From Peribacillus loiseleuriae (lineage in GTDB: Bacteria > Bacillota > Bacilli > Bacillales > DSM-1321), in the NCBI RefSeq assembly GCF_001183985.1, contig NZ_LFZW01000001.1, forward strand, positions 3,524,059-3,588,058: a DNA stretch of 64,000 nt. The letters are read 5' to 3'. Within the stretch, counting starts at the first letter, position 1; each line of letters starts with the position of its first letter. The position numbers and the translations under genes were made by a program. The notes beneath the pieces are model-generated. The model saw only the letters and a list, made by a program, of their open reading frames with translations, had not been told where the DNA came from and did no database searches. Positions 43,647 to 53,798 of this stretch are shown piece after piece.

Positions 43647-44575
43647 TATGCTTCGACCTCTTTTCGTCTAAAGTAAACGAGAGCAGCTAAGCTTAAAATA
43701 AGGATGATCACAGCCATAAAAACACCTTGCGTGGCTGCATAACCAGCATCCTGTCTTTTAAAATACAGATCATACATAAACGTTGACATCGATTGCGAGG
43801 CATTTCCTGGTCCTCCACCCGTTAAGGCAATAATTACATCAAATAATTTCAAACCACCGATAATATTGAGCACCATATTAATCGTGATGGATGGCATTAA
43901 CAAAGGGAGGGTAATATTTTTAAATTGCTGAAGGGCAGAGGCACCATCAATTTGCGCTGCTTCATAATAATCTTTTGAGATGCTTTGTAACCCCGCTAAA
44001 TAAATAATCATAGCAACGCCCACATATTGATATGTATTGACAAATACGATGATCCACGTATTCCACTCCGGATTTGCTAATGCATTGATTTTTTCTAAGC
44101 CTAAGAAAAGCAAGACGTCATTCAGTGCTCCACCTTGATAAGCAAAGAAAAAGTACCAAATATATCCCATGATTAACGGACTAATAATAACCGGAAGATA
44201 AATCACCGTTCGGGTAATGGCTTTCATTCGAATGCTTTGATTTAGCAATAACGCATATAATAAGCCAATAATATTTTGCAAAATGGTACTACCCATTCCG
44301 TAAAGTAAGGTATTTTTGACAACGAGCCACGTTGTAGGATCTGTAAACATTCGTTTGTATTGGTCAAAACCTACCCAATCATAACTTTGCGAAAAACCGT
44401 TCCAATTCGTAAACGATAACTGAATCCCATTTAAAAATGGATATAAAATAAACAGAAAAACGATGACCAAGCTTGGTGTGTACATCCACCAAAGAGAAGA
44501 TGGCTTTTTCTCTTTTCGCTTCGGTGCTTTCTTGGCAACGGCTACCTTTCTTCTCGCTACTAGTTCGCTCATCAT
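43646..44575 (-). CDS. Sugar ABC transporter permease (MalF/MsmF-like)
   Basis: 309 residues. Six transmembrane segments and the EAA loop [19 protein letters not shown] basic N-terminal tail ([17 protein letters not shown]) precedes TM1. AAGGAG precedes the ATG. Partner of the permease at 42816 and the binding protein at 44662. Confidence 0.92.
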   Translation of the reverse strand: MMSELVARRKVAVAKKAPKRKEKKPSSLWWMYTPSLVIVFLFILYPFLNGIQLSFTNWNGFSQSYDWVGFDQYKRMFTDPTTWLVVKNTLLYGMGSTILQNIIGLLYALLLNQSIRMKAITRTVIYLPVIISPLIMGYIWYFFFAYQGGALNDVLLFLGLEKINALANPEWNTWIIVFVNTYQYVGVAMIIYLAGLQSISKDYYEAAQIDGASALQQFKNITLPLLMPSITINMVLNIIGGLKLFDVIIALTGGGPGNASQSMSTFMYDLYFKRQDAGYAATQGVFMAVIILILSLAALVYFRRKEVEA

Positions 44576-44661
44576 ATCAACTCCTTATTTAGACGCGCTA
44601 AAGCGTTATGGTGGATAAGGGAGTCGCCATCCTTCAATAACTCCCTTATTCATACACGTAG

Positions 44662-45924
44662 CTACTGTTTTCTTAAACGATTATATTCTTCGCCCATTTT
44701 TTTCGATAACTTTTCAGGCGTTAAGCTACCTGAAAGCAATTCTTGACCCGTCGTCCCCATAACATCCCACATGCCACTTGGTAAATACACACGATCAAAG
44801 TAAGGTTGTACATCAATATCCTCAAATTCTTTATAGTATTTAGAGAAATAGTTTTCCGCATCAACAGTCGTTAAAGCATCTGGTGCTGATGTACCTTCAG
44901 CAATCGTTTTAATATTTTCTGGTTGAGCGATAAAATCAAGAAAACGTCTTGCCTCATCCGCATGCTTTGTGTTTTTAAATATCGCTAAAGTATGACGCTC
45001 ACCGCCAATCCAACTTGGCTGATCTCCTTCATGAATCGCAGGTATTGGCATCGTCCCTATTTTTACATCTGGGTTTAATTCGGTTGCATCAGGACCAAGT
45101 GAGCCTGCAACAAACGTGAAAGCAATCTTATTTTGGGCAATTAACTCCGTTGCTTGTTGCAATTGAGCTGTTAAAACATCTTCATTTAACAACCCTTTGT
45201 CTTGCATTTCTTTCATTTTTTCAGCGAGCAGCGTGTAATTATTCCAGTCAAATGTTCCATCTACTAATTGATCGCCATAGCTATTCTTCTGATCGGTAAT
45301 CAGTAATGGTGTCGCAAACTCGTCAAAAATTTGAGCAATATTAGATTTGTCACTACCAGGAATCCATAATGGTGTAACTTCTCCATCGCTTTTTTCTTTA
45401 ACTGTTTCTAAAGCTTCCATAAACTCATCTAACGTTGCCGGTGGTTCAATGCCATACTCGTCTAACACATCAACATTATAGCTAATCCCATCTTTTGCTT
45501 GATTTAATGGAAACGCATACACTTTTCCTTGTTCATCCTTAATAATTTGATTTAGCGCTGGATCAAGATTCGCGACCCAATCCATATCCTTTAAATCGGT
45601 GACATATTCACCATATCGAAGCTGTGACCAGCCATGTGTATCAAATAAATCTGGCATATCATTCGCAGCCATCTTGACACGAAGCATATCTTCATAATCT
45701 CCAGGCGAATTCACTTCAATCTTTATTTTAGGATTTGCCTCTTCGAACTTGGCAACAACACTTGCAAATGCCTTTTTTTCCCCTTCATTATTCATCGATG
45801 AGAAAAGAGATAATGTGATTGTACCGTCCGCTCCACCAGTCTTATTTGATGAACTTCTTGAGCATCCCGAAACAATTAAACTGAAAGCTACTATAAGCAA
45901 GAACATATTCAGATACTTTTTCAT
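44662..45924 (-). CDS. Sugar-binding lipoprotein of ABC transporter (MsmE-like)
   Basis: 420 residues. Lipoprotein signal with lipobox VSGC (residues about 15-21), then a CUT1 solute-binding fold (GTITLSLFSSMNNEGEKKAF; WIGGERHTLAIFKNTKHADE). It should deliver alpha-galactosides to the permease pair downstream. First structural gene of the operon, separated by 313 bases from the LacI regulator. Confidence 0.92.
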   Translation of the reverse strand: MKKYLNMFLLIVAFSLIVSGCSRSSSNKTGGADGTITLSLFSSMNNEGEKKAFASVVAKFEEANPKIKIEVNSPGDYEDMLRVKMAANDMPDLFDTHGWSQLRYGEYVTDLKDMDWVANLDPALNQIIKDEQGKVYAFPLNQAKDGISYNVDVLDEYGIEPPATLDEFMEALETVKEKSDGEVTPLWIPGSDKSNIAQIFDEFATPLLITDQKNSYGDQLVDGTFDWNNYTLLAEKMKEMQDKGLLNEDVLTAQLQQATELIAQNKIAFTFVAGSLGPDATELNPDVKIGTMPIPAIHEGDQPSWIGGERHTLAIFKNTKHADEARRFLDFIAQPENIKTIAEGTSAPDALTTVDAENYFSKYYKEFEDIDVQPYFDRVYLPSGMWDVMGTTGQELLSGSLTPEKLSKKMGEEYNRLRKQ

Positions 45925-46237
45925 CGTATTTCTCCCCTATTTTCTTAGTAAAATAAATGGTTCTTTCGGTAACTAGTAACACATTATTTTTTGCTAAAAC
46001 GGATGAAGTTAACATATAATAGAGATCTAGTTCTTTTCTCTTATTGAGAATAGTAGAGATGGAAAAGTTAACTGAAAGATCGTTGATAAACATCTATTCT
46101 GCCAAATGGATGTTTATCTCTTTCTATGGCTTTTCATCTCTTTTTTTATACTCACAAACTGCCAGTTCCTCACCTCCTTAATAGTGAAGCATTTAATAAA
46201 AGCATATTAGGTCTGAAACAATGAAACCTTTTCGAAT
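45925..46237. other. Intergenic region between regulator and alpha-galactoside operon
   Basis: Contains a 10-bp inverted repeat at 46085-46118 and two copies of GTTAACTT about 50 bases apart (minus strand). No gene; a minus-strand frame through here lacks an RBS. Confidence 0.45.
46085..46118. promoter_or_regulatory. Inverted repeat upstream of the sugar-binding protein gene
   Basis: GATAAACATC - 14 bases - GATGTTTATC. No T-tract follows. It could be an operator or a weak terminator of the LacI gene. Confidence 0.35.
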
Positions 46238-47305
<1,068 letters not shown>

Positions 47306-47369
47306 TCAAACTAATATTATCACTATCTTTTACTGAATATTTACTTGTTACGTAAATAATACCAATAAT

Positions 47370-47383
47370 TTAAAACGCTTTCA
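47370..47383 (-). promoter_or_regulatory. cre box upstream of the LacI gene
   Basis: Minus-strand TGAAAGCGTTTTAA matches the cre consensus TGWAANCGNTNWCA except for the C near the end. It is about 95 bases upstream of the LacI start and may also be a LacI-family operator. Confidence 0.6.
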
Positions 47384-47612
47384 ATACTTTTTTTAGAAAA
47401 TTCTATCTATTTTTTATGAAAAATGGACATTTTTTCCGTATTAATATAACTTCATTCGAAAGGCACTCATTTAACTTTAGTAAAATTCACTGAAATTCCT
47501 TTCAACTAAATGAAAATCGGAGTAATCTTCCGATAAAGTTTTACTAATCACTTATCCTTTACTCCTTAAACAGTTCATATTTATTTCTTTGGTCGTTATC
47601 GCAATAAATAAA

Positions 47613-47640
47613 GGGCGACCTTCTTTATTGAAGATCGCCC
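47613..47640 (-). terminator. Terminator of the DUF3139 pseudogene unit
   Basis: Minus-strand GGGCGATCTTC-AATAAA-GAAGGTCGCCC followed by TTTATTTATT. Confidence 0.8.
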
Positions 47641-47741
47641 AAGTTAGCTGAATATAGATGCTCTACTAAAATTCATTTAATTTTTCATGCCGAAAAGCCA
47701 ATAGAACTTCTGTGTCGCAGCTGGAACTTAGACATTTGCGA

Positions 47742-48161
47742 TTAATCTCTATTGTCCAAATACCCGATTTCACTATGATTCGTTTTCGTCGTAATCATAT
47801 CTCCATAATGGTTCTCTGCAATTAAGGATTCTTTTTCACAAAATTGGATAACTTCCTTCCCTCTTTTTGTTACACCATAAAGATATTCAAACTGAGGTTC
47901 GTCTTTAAAAACACCTTATGTGACCTTGATAGACATCATAATTGATGCTATGTTTGGGCTGTATATACGATTGTTTCATAATATCATCTTCTGAATAACC
48001 CATTTTTCTAAGTAAAGTGGGATATACTTATTGACGAGATATTTGTCATAAGGGTTACCATTATTAAGGAGATATCTGATAACAAAGGGGATGGAAAGTA
48101 TTATTAACAAAAGGCCACCAAATATTATTGTTAATCCCTTTCTTTTTGTAAGAAATTGCAT
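47742..48161 (-). pseudogene. DUF3139-like protein gene, two frameshifts
   Basis: The protein can be read across three frames: an N-terminal anchor and NPYDKYLVNKYIPLYLEK from the ATG at 48161 (RBS GAGAGGAG), then GYSEDDIMKQSYIQPKHSIN, then DEPQFEYLYGVTKRGKEVIQ and ITTKTNHSEIGYLDNRD to 47742. This is the usual layout of small DUF3139 proteins. Two frameshifts (near 48010 and 47912) disrupt it. Its terminator survives. Confidence 0.75.
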
Positions 48162-48241
48162 AACCTACGCTCCTCTCTTTCTTAAACTTATAGTTCTCTT
48201 TTTACATCTTGATTCCTTCTTAGAAGTAGCTGCTTCCTCAC

Positions 48242-49384
48242 TTAAGCGAATTTTTGTTGCTTCGGTTCTTCGATTACATTCATATATTGCCAAAGTAATT
48301 GTTCAAATATCGTATCCCATTTTTGCGAGACCGCATACTTTCTTCCTTCTATCCCCATCTGATCCCGTACTTGAACATGATGAATAAGGTGCAAAATCGA
48401 ATCGGTAAATGCCTGCGCATTCCCTGACTGGCATAAATATCCAGTTATCCCTTCTTGAATAATATGTTTTACCCCGCCTGCATTCGCGCAAATGACGGGA
48501 GTGCCGCTTGCAAGAGCTTCAAGAACCACATTGCCAAATGTTTCGGTTGAAGAAGGAAAAACAAATACATCTGATGCAGCATAAATCTCCGCTAATTTTT
48601 CATCTCTTAAATAGCCAGTAAACATCATGTTTTCGGGAGCTTCATTTTCAAGCTCTTCACGCATCGGACCATCTCCTATGATTACCCATTGAATGTACTC
48701 ATTTATGTAAGCTGGAATTGATTTTGCGATGGCAAGGAGGGTTTTTACATCTTTCTCAGGAGCTAATCTGCCTACATACGTAAGCAAGTATTTTTTTTGA
48801 ATGCCATATTGCTTGCGTACCGCTTTTTTTTCATAATAAGGGTGATAAAGATTGCAATCGACACCTCTACCCCAAAGCTCCAAATTCTTGAACCCATGAC
48901 GTTTTAAGTGTTCTAGCGTATCATTTGATGGCACAAAGATTTTTTTAAACGGTCGATGAAACCAATTCATATATCGCCAAAGCAGTTTAGAGAGAAATTC
49001 CATGTTATAAAATTGTAAGTAATGATCAAAATCGGTATGATAGGAGCCGACTAATGGAATGTTTAATTTTTTTGCATAATATGCACCACAAAGCCCAATA
49101 TTAAATGGAGTTGCGACATGAATCAAATCTGGAGAGAAATCCTGTAATTCTGATTTGACTTGACTTAGATTGGGAAAAGCCAAACGACATTCAGGATATA
49201 AGAAAAAAGACAGACTTTTAAAACGGTGTATATGACTAGTTACATACTCATCCGATTGTGATTTAGGCGCAAAGATTTTAAAAGAAATATTCTGTTTCCC
49301 TAAATAATCCGTAAATCGTTTCAGCGTACGGGCCACGCCATTTATATCTGGATCAAAGGTATCTGTGAAAATGGCAATCTTCAT
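48242..49384 (-). CDS. Glycosyltransferase family 4
   Basis: 380 residues, GT-B fold. N-terminal MKIAIFTDTFDPDINGVART is typical of diacylglycerol/phosphatidylinositol glycosyltransferases and related GT4 enzymes. The EX7E motif is in SSTETFGNVVLEALASGTPV. GGAGGA precedes the ATG at 49384. With the UDP-glucose dehydrogenase and PAP2 genes upstream, a UDP-glucuronate-using lipid or wall glycosyltransferase is plausible; donor and acceptor are not proven. Confidence 0.9.
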   Translation of the reverse strand: MKIAIFTDTFDPDINGVARTLKRFTDYLGKQNISFKIFAPKSQSDEYVTSHIHRFKSLSFFLYPECRLAFPNLSQVKSELQDFSPDLIHVATPFNIGLCGAYYAKKLNIPLVGSYHTDFDHYLQFYNMEFLSKLLWRYMNWFHRPFKKIFVPSNDTLEHLKRHGFKNLELWGRGVDCNLYHPYYEKKAVRKQYGIQKKYLLTYVGRLAPEKDVKTLLAIAKSIPAYINEYIQWVIIGDGPMREELENEAPENMMFTGYLRDEKLAEIYAASDVFVFPSSTETFGNVVLEALASGTPVICANAGGVKHIIQEGITGYLCQSGNAQAFTDSILHLIHHVQVRDQMGIEGRKYAVSQKWDTIFEQLLWQYMNVIEEPKQQKFA

Positions 49385-49466
49385 GAGATTCCTCCTCATT
49401 AGAAAAGCATAAGAACCGATTCAAGACAAGGATAATTACGTATGTTTCTTCCCTCTCGGCACCGCA

Positions 49467-49997
49467 TTACACACTTAGTAAGTAATAGCAAAGACTTCCA
49501 ATGCATGACCCAAGTACGACACCAGCCAAAACATCTGAAGGATAATGAAGGCCTAAGTAGATCCGTGATAAGCCTACAAGCATGCCTAAAGGAAGTAAGA
49601 TGAATGCAATTACTGGTATAAAAAGGACATTAGGAATAATAACTGAAAAAATCGACGTTGTATGACCGGAAGGAAACGAATGGTCTTGTAACGGATTCGC
49701 ATGAAAATTTGTTTTTTCTATGATTAAATACGGTCTTTTTCTTGGGAAAATCTTCTTGACAATATGAACCGGTATATGACTTACTGCTAAAGCTAGTGCG
49801 CTGGAAATAGCCGTCATTCTCGACGGACCTGTCTGGATGATGATCAGAATCAGCACAGTCGCGATTGTACATGTAGCTCCGCCTAAATGTGTAATATTTC
49901 TGAAAAATAAATTTAAATGTTTGTTGTTAAAGTGGCGATTTACTTTCTGTAATAATCGACATTCGAAGTCATAAAAGGTAAGTAACATTCTTTCCAT
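49467..49997 (-). CDS. PAP2-family membrane phosphatase
   Basis: 176 residues with five to six membrane segments and all three motifs: KKIFPRKRPYL, PSGHTTSIFS and SRIYLGLHYPSDVLAG. Members dephosphorylate undecaprenyl pyrophosphate, phosphatidic acid or phosphatidylglycerol phosphate. It sits 12 bases after ugd and before a GT4 gene, so it may supply or recycle the lipid acceptor of that pathway. Confidence 0.92.
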   Translation of the reverse strand: MERMLLTFYDFECRLLQKVNRHFNNKHLNLFFRNITHLGGATCTIATVLILIIIQTGPSRMTAISSALALAVSHIPVHIVKKIFPRKRPYLIIEKTNFHANPLQDHSFPSGHTTSIFSVIIPNVLFIPVIAFILLPLGMLVGLSRIYLGLHYPSDVLAGVVLGSCIGSLCYYLLSV

Positions 49998-50009
49998 GGT
50001 CTGCCTCCA

Positions 50010-51341
50010 TTAATAGGTCTCGCTTTTCTTATAATCATTTGTAACAATCGGTCTACCTATCGAAATATAGGTAATTCGGTGTTTGCGAATTTCTTTGAGA
50101 GAATAACAATTTCGCCCATCGATGACAATTGGTTTCTTCATATATAACTCGAAAAAATCTAATGGAATTTGCTTAATTTCTTCCCACTCTGTCGCAATGA
50201 TGGCTACGTCCGCATGGAGTAGCGCATGCCGAATGTCCTGGGTATACTCGATTGTGTTTCCTAAAACTTGTAGCGCATTTGACATCGCAATCGGGTCAAA
50301 TGCTGTAATGATTGCCCCCTCTTTCAATAATTCCTTGATAATGCTCAAAGAAGCTGCTTGCCGAACATCATCTGTATTCGGCTTAAACGACAGGCCGAGC
50401 AGCGTTACCTTCTTGCTCTTTAGTGATCCGATTACTTCCTTTGCCTTTGAAACTGGGAGTGATGCTTGACGATTGTTCACTTCAATAACAGCCTTTAAAA
50501 GATCAAATGAGTGTTGATTATTTCCAGCGAGCTGAACAAGTGCTTTCGTATCTTTTGGAAAACAAGACCCTCCATAGCCAATGCCCGCTTGAAGAAAATA
50601 AGGACCAATTCGTTGATCTTTGCCAATCCCATTTGTTACTTCTTCTATATTTGCACCAACCTTCTCACAAATCATGGCAATTTCATTGATAAAACTAATT
50701 TTTGTTGCCAGAAAAGCATTGGCGGCATATTTAATCATTTCTGCACTTTTTAGATCTGTTTTTATTATCGGAATGTCTAGCGGAAGATAGATTTGTTCAA
50801 TAATAGCTGCTGCTTTTGAACAATCCGTACCAATTACAATACGATCTCCGTAAAAAAAATCGACCACTGCAGATCCTTCTCTAAGAAACTCAGGATTGGC
50901 GACCACTTCTGCATGGAGATTTGCAGGTTTATGACGATGAATAATCTCGCTTATTTGATCGTTTGTTCCAACAGGTACGGTGCTCTTTGTACAAACAATG
51001 ACATCATTCTTCATGAACTGGGCAATCGAATGGGCGACCTCACGCACGTATGCTAAATTCGCCGTGCCATCTTGTTGCTCTGGCGTCCCTACCGCAATAA
51101 AAATAATCTCAGCATTTCCATAGGCATATTGTGAGTTGGTTGTAAAATGCAATCTGCCACACGCCACATTTTTTTCAAGTAGATCTTCTACCCCCGGTTC
51201 ATAAATCGGCGAACGGCCGGATTGTAACATGGCAATCTTCTCTTCTTGAATGTCTGAGCATATCACCTGATGACCCAATTCAGCTAAACAAACACCCGTA
51301 ACCAGCCCGACATAACCAGTTCCAGCAATGGTAATATTCAT
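50010..51341 (-). CDS. ugd: UDP-glucose 6-dehydrogenase
   Basis: 443 residues. NAD-binding ITIAGTGYVGLVTGVCLAEL, central NEFINEIA-type segment (FINEIAMICEKVGANIEEV) and catalytic cysteine in GIGYGGSCFPKDTKAL; C-terminal KVTLLGLSFKPNTDDVRQA. Makes UDP-glucuronate. GGGGGGATTGG precedes the ATG. First gene of the ugd-PAP2-GT4 set. It belongs to the TuaD/Ugd group; no teichuronic acid genes are adjacent. Confidence 0.95.
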   Translation of the reverse strand: MNITIAGTGYVGLVTGVCLAELGHQVICSDIQEEKIAMLQSGRSPIYEPGVEDLLEKNVACGRLHFTTNSQYAYGNAEIIFIAVGTPEQQDGTANLAYVREVAHSIAQFMKNDVIVCTKSTVPVGTNDQISEIIHRHKPANLHAEVVANPEFLREGSAVVDFFYGDRIVIGTDCSKAAAIIEQIYLPLDIPIIKTDLKSAEMIKYAANAFLATKISFINEIAMICEKVGANIEEVTNGIGKDQRIGPYFLQAGIGYGGSCFPKDTKALVQLAGNNQHSFDLLKAVIEVNNRQASLPVSKAKEVIGSLKSKKVTLLGLSFKPNTDDVRQAASLSIIKELLKEGAIITAFDPIAMSNALQVLGNTIEYTQDIRHALLHADVAIIATEWEEIKQIPLDFFELYMKKPIVIDGRNCYSLKEIRKHRITYISIGRPIVTNDYKKSETY

Positions 51342-51889
51342 CCAATCCCCCCTCGTAAATAAAGTTTATTCTTCTTTATTTTATTAAAGAAAGTCCATTC
51401 TTTTCTTGTTCTAGCGTTAAGAGATTGTAAATATTTTGTAATTTCAAATAAATTGATTACGTGGGCATGACACTCGTCTAACCAACTGCTCGAGACTGGC
51501 GCCAAAATTGCCAATCTCGCTCGAAAAGTATGGGTTCCGGCGCGTAAATTCGAAATACGGCTCGAAAATCACGGCTCTCGCTGGTAAAGTGCCCAATTGG
51601 GCTCGTAAATTCAAAATCTGGCTCGTAAACTACTCAATCCGGCGCGTAATTCTGAATCTCGCTCGATTTGCGTTTATTAGGCTTACTTTTAGCACCAGGC
51701 AGGTTCGGAATTTGCTATTTGCTTTCGATTCCTCTACATGTTGCTCCCATTTTTCATTTAGTAAGCTTTAAAATCTTAGAAAAAACGAGAATTCCGTCAT
51801 TCAGTTTCAATGCCTTTTTAAAAACTTTTCTTCCCATACTACTTTTTCCATTTTAGCGATTATAAAGAGAGTGAAAGGAGGTGAGTAAC
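51342..51889. other. Intergenic region with a 21-bp tandem array
   Basis: Holds the array at 51496-51676. An open + frame runs through it only because 21 is a multiple of 3; it has no RBS. Confidence 0.6.
51496..51676. repeat. About nine imperfect 19-21-bp tandem units
   Basis: Units share C(T/C)(G/C)GC(T/G)CGTAAATTC-AAAT, for example TGGGCTCGTAAATTCAAAAT and CTGGCTCGTAAACTACTCAA. The first and last units are the most diverged. GC content is higher than in the flanks. No spacers, so this is not a CRISPR array. Confidence 0.7.
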
Positions 51890-52108
51890 TTGGCAAACGA
51901 AATTCTTGAAGCTGTAACGATTCGCTTAGAGTTTGAAACAGGCTTGGATGAAAAAGGCATGCCGATCGTGAAGCGTAAATCATTTTCCAATGTAAAAACG
52001 GATGCTACGTCAGATGAAATTTTGCAAGCGTCAGCGACGATCGCAGGGTTACAATTGTATCCCCTATCAAAAGTCGCTCAAATTGAGACAACCGTTCTAT
52101 CCCATTAA
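51890..52108 (+). CDS. DUF1659 protein
   Basis: 72 residues (ANEILEAVTIRLEFETGLDE…, then TSDEILQASATIAGLQLYPL). DUF1659 proteins are small, widespread in Bacillus, and usually encoded directly before a DUF2922 protein, as here. The TTG at 51890 is 8 bases after AAAGGAGG; a GTG at 51881 overlaps the ribosome site. Function unknown. Confidence 0.85.
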   Translation: MANEILEAVTIRLEFETGLDEKGMPIVKRKSFSNVKTDATSDEILQASATIAGLQLYPLSKVAQIETTVLSH

Positions 52109-52137
52109 TTTTTTAAATGAAGAAAGGGGTGAAGATA

Positions 52138-52356
52138 ATGGCCAAAACATTAGAATTATTGTTTCTAACCGAAGGCGGTAAATCAGCGACTCTTTCCATT
52201 ACCGACCCTATTGAACCGGTGGATGTGGGAAAAGTGAAAACGGCTATGGATGAAATGATCGCGAGTAATGTTTTCACAACAGCGTCTGGATCATTCATTA
52301 ATGCGAAAGGGGCAAGAGTTGTTGAACGTCATATAGATGAATATGCAGTACATTAA
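52138..52356 (+). CDS. DUF2922 protein
   Basis: 72 residues (AKTLELLFLTEGGKSATLSI…, then VDVGKVKTAMDEMIASNVF). Usual partner of DUF1659. GAAAGGGGTGA precedes the ATG at 52138; an ATG 21 bases upstream lacks an RBS. Co-transcribed with the preceding gene and ended by the hairpin at 52360. Function unknown. Confidence 0.85.
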   Translation: MAKTLELLFLTEGGKSATLSITDPIEPVDVGKVKTAMDEMIASNVFTTASGSFINAKGARVVERHIDEYAVH

Positions 52357-52359
52357 TCA

Positions 52360-52407
52360 AAAGAGGCCCGAAGCTGTTCCTTCATTAGGATAGCCTCGGG
52401 CCTCTTT
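52360..52407. terminator. Bidirectional terminator
   Basis: AAAGAGGCCCGAAGCT…AGCCTCGGGCCTCTTT, a long stem with one mismatch between convergent units. Confidence 0.88.
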
Positions 52408-52412
52408 GCCGA

Positions 52413-53603
52413 TCATTTAATGTTTGACGCCCCCCATTTTCGATTGCCAATAAGATAGATGATCAAAATGAGAATCATGAAAATGGCAGAGTAACTGAAA
52501 GTCATCCCGTAGCCGACAAAGCCAACGATGCTTCCTAGCCCAATAGAGCCAACTGCCATTCCAAGATCCATAAAAATTAACAGCATGGAATTAGCTGTCG
52601 CATTTTTTTCCTGTGGGACGAGGCTTAAGGCCAAAGCTTGAATGGTTGGCTGAATGACTGCATAAGCGACTCCAAAAAAGAAACCACTAACCAAAACCAA
52701 GCCAATATGATGGGATATCCCTAACAAGATTAAGCCAATCGCACCCGATATAGTCGCTGGTATCATTAAAATTTTATGACCGAACCGGTCGAAGATTTTC
52801 CCTGAAAAGATTCTGACGATAATCATCGTAATCGCTTGTACAGTGAAAAACTGAGAAATACTGCCGCCAATATGAGTCTCCTTCCCTAGTGCTCCCATAA
52901 AGTTCACGGTTCCTGCGATCGCCATATAGTTTAAGGAGACAATGATACTTGGAAGAAATACGCGACGATCAAACATATATTTGTAGAATGGCTCACTAGA
53001 CGTTTTCTTTTTAACAGGCTTCTCTTTTTTGATTTTTTTGATAAATAAGCTACCAACAAATGAAAGAAGTACAAGAGTAAATATAACAAGTAGCAACATG
53101 TTAAAGGAAAAACGACCGAGAAGGAATATCGCCAGCATGTTTCCCACTGTCAAGCCAATGCTCGTTGCCATGGCAAAAAATACAAGCCCTTCCCCTAAAC
53201 GTGAACTTGGTACAAGACTGCTCGATAATGTAAAAAGTAACACCGTGGTAATCGAAAAGCCAACCCCTTGAAGGACACGAATGAAAAGCAAATATCCGAT
53301 AGAATCATTTAGAAAGCTTAAACCGATCGTTCCCATGAAGTACACAAGCGAAATTAGCAACAGCACTTTCATATTCAGTTTTTGAATAAGAATTCCTGAC
53401 GCAAAGCGGGTGACAAGAGACGCTATCATAAAAGCCGTCGTCATCGACCCAGCTAAAGCTGGATTTTTACTAATCTCTGTAATATGTATCGAAAACCCGG
53501 CTGTCAGCATATAAAAGCCGATAAATAGAATCAGTGTCGATAGGACAATTGTTATGTATTGCCTCGTCCATAATTTTTCTTTTCCAGCTTTCATTATCAC
53601 CAT
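52413..53603 (-). CDS. MFS transporter (drug-efflux type)
   Basis: 396 residues, 12 membrane segments with a central basic loop (KKIKKEKPVKKKTSSEP). Related in layout to the MFS gene at 35854 (RVLQGVGFSITTVLLFTLSS). The start is the ATG at 53603 or an in-frame ATG 9 bases later, near AAAGGAAATGGTGAT. No regulator adjacent. Substrate unknown. Confidence 0.87.
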   Translation of the reverse strand: MVIMKAGKEKLWTRQYITIVLSTLILFIGFYMLTAGFSIHITEISKNPALAGSMTTAFMIASLVTRFASGILIQKLNMKVLLLISLVYFMGTIGLSFLNDSIGYLLFIRVLQGVGFSITTVLLFTLSSSLVPSSRLGEGLVFFAMATSIGLTVGNMLAIFLLGRFSFNMLLLVIFTLVLLSFVGSLFIKKIKKEKPVKKKTSSEPFYKYMFDRRVFLPSIIVSLNYMAIAGTVNFMGALGKETHIGGSISQFFTVQAITMIIVRIFSGKIFDRFGHKILMIPATISGAIGLILLGISHHIGLVLVSGFFFGVAYAVIQPTIQALALSLVPQEKNATANSMLLIFMDLGMAVGSIGLGSIVGFVGYGMTFSYSAIFMILILIIYLIGNRKWGASNIK

Positions 53604-53743
53604 TTCCTTTATTTAGCCCATCATTCTTGTAGATGGCCACTCCGTTCTTTTATTCTTTCTAAAGCAGCTGATTCTATTCCACTATGGAGATTCCATGCAT
53701 TTCATAGTGTTTTTTTGACAACAAACTTGTTTATTACAGCCAA

Positions 53744-53776
53744 CGAAAAAAAGAAAGCTCCATCAATAGCTTTCTT
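53744..53776 (-). terminator. Terminator of the ROK-ABC-lyase operon
   Basis: Minus-strand AAGAAAGCT-ATTGATGG-AGCTTTCTT followed by TTTTTCG. Confidence 0.85.
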
Positions 53777-53798
53777 CCCATCATTGTTAGACGTCATA

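Noticed and set aside
51496-51676. Possible CRISPR array
   Set aside because: Units are directly adjacent with no unique spacers of constant length, vary strongly in sequence, and no cas genes are present.
51508-51771. Open frame through the tandem repeats as a gene
   Set aside because: It is a by-product of the 21-bp period, lacks a ribosome site, and its composition (Arg/Asn/Ile 7-residue repeats) follows the DNA repeat.
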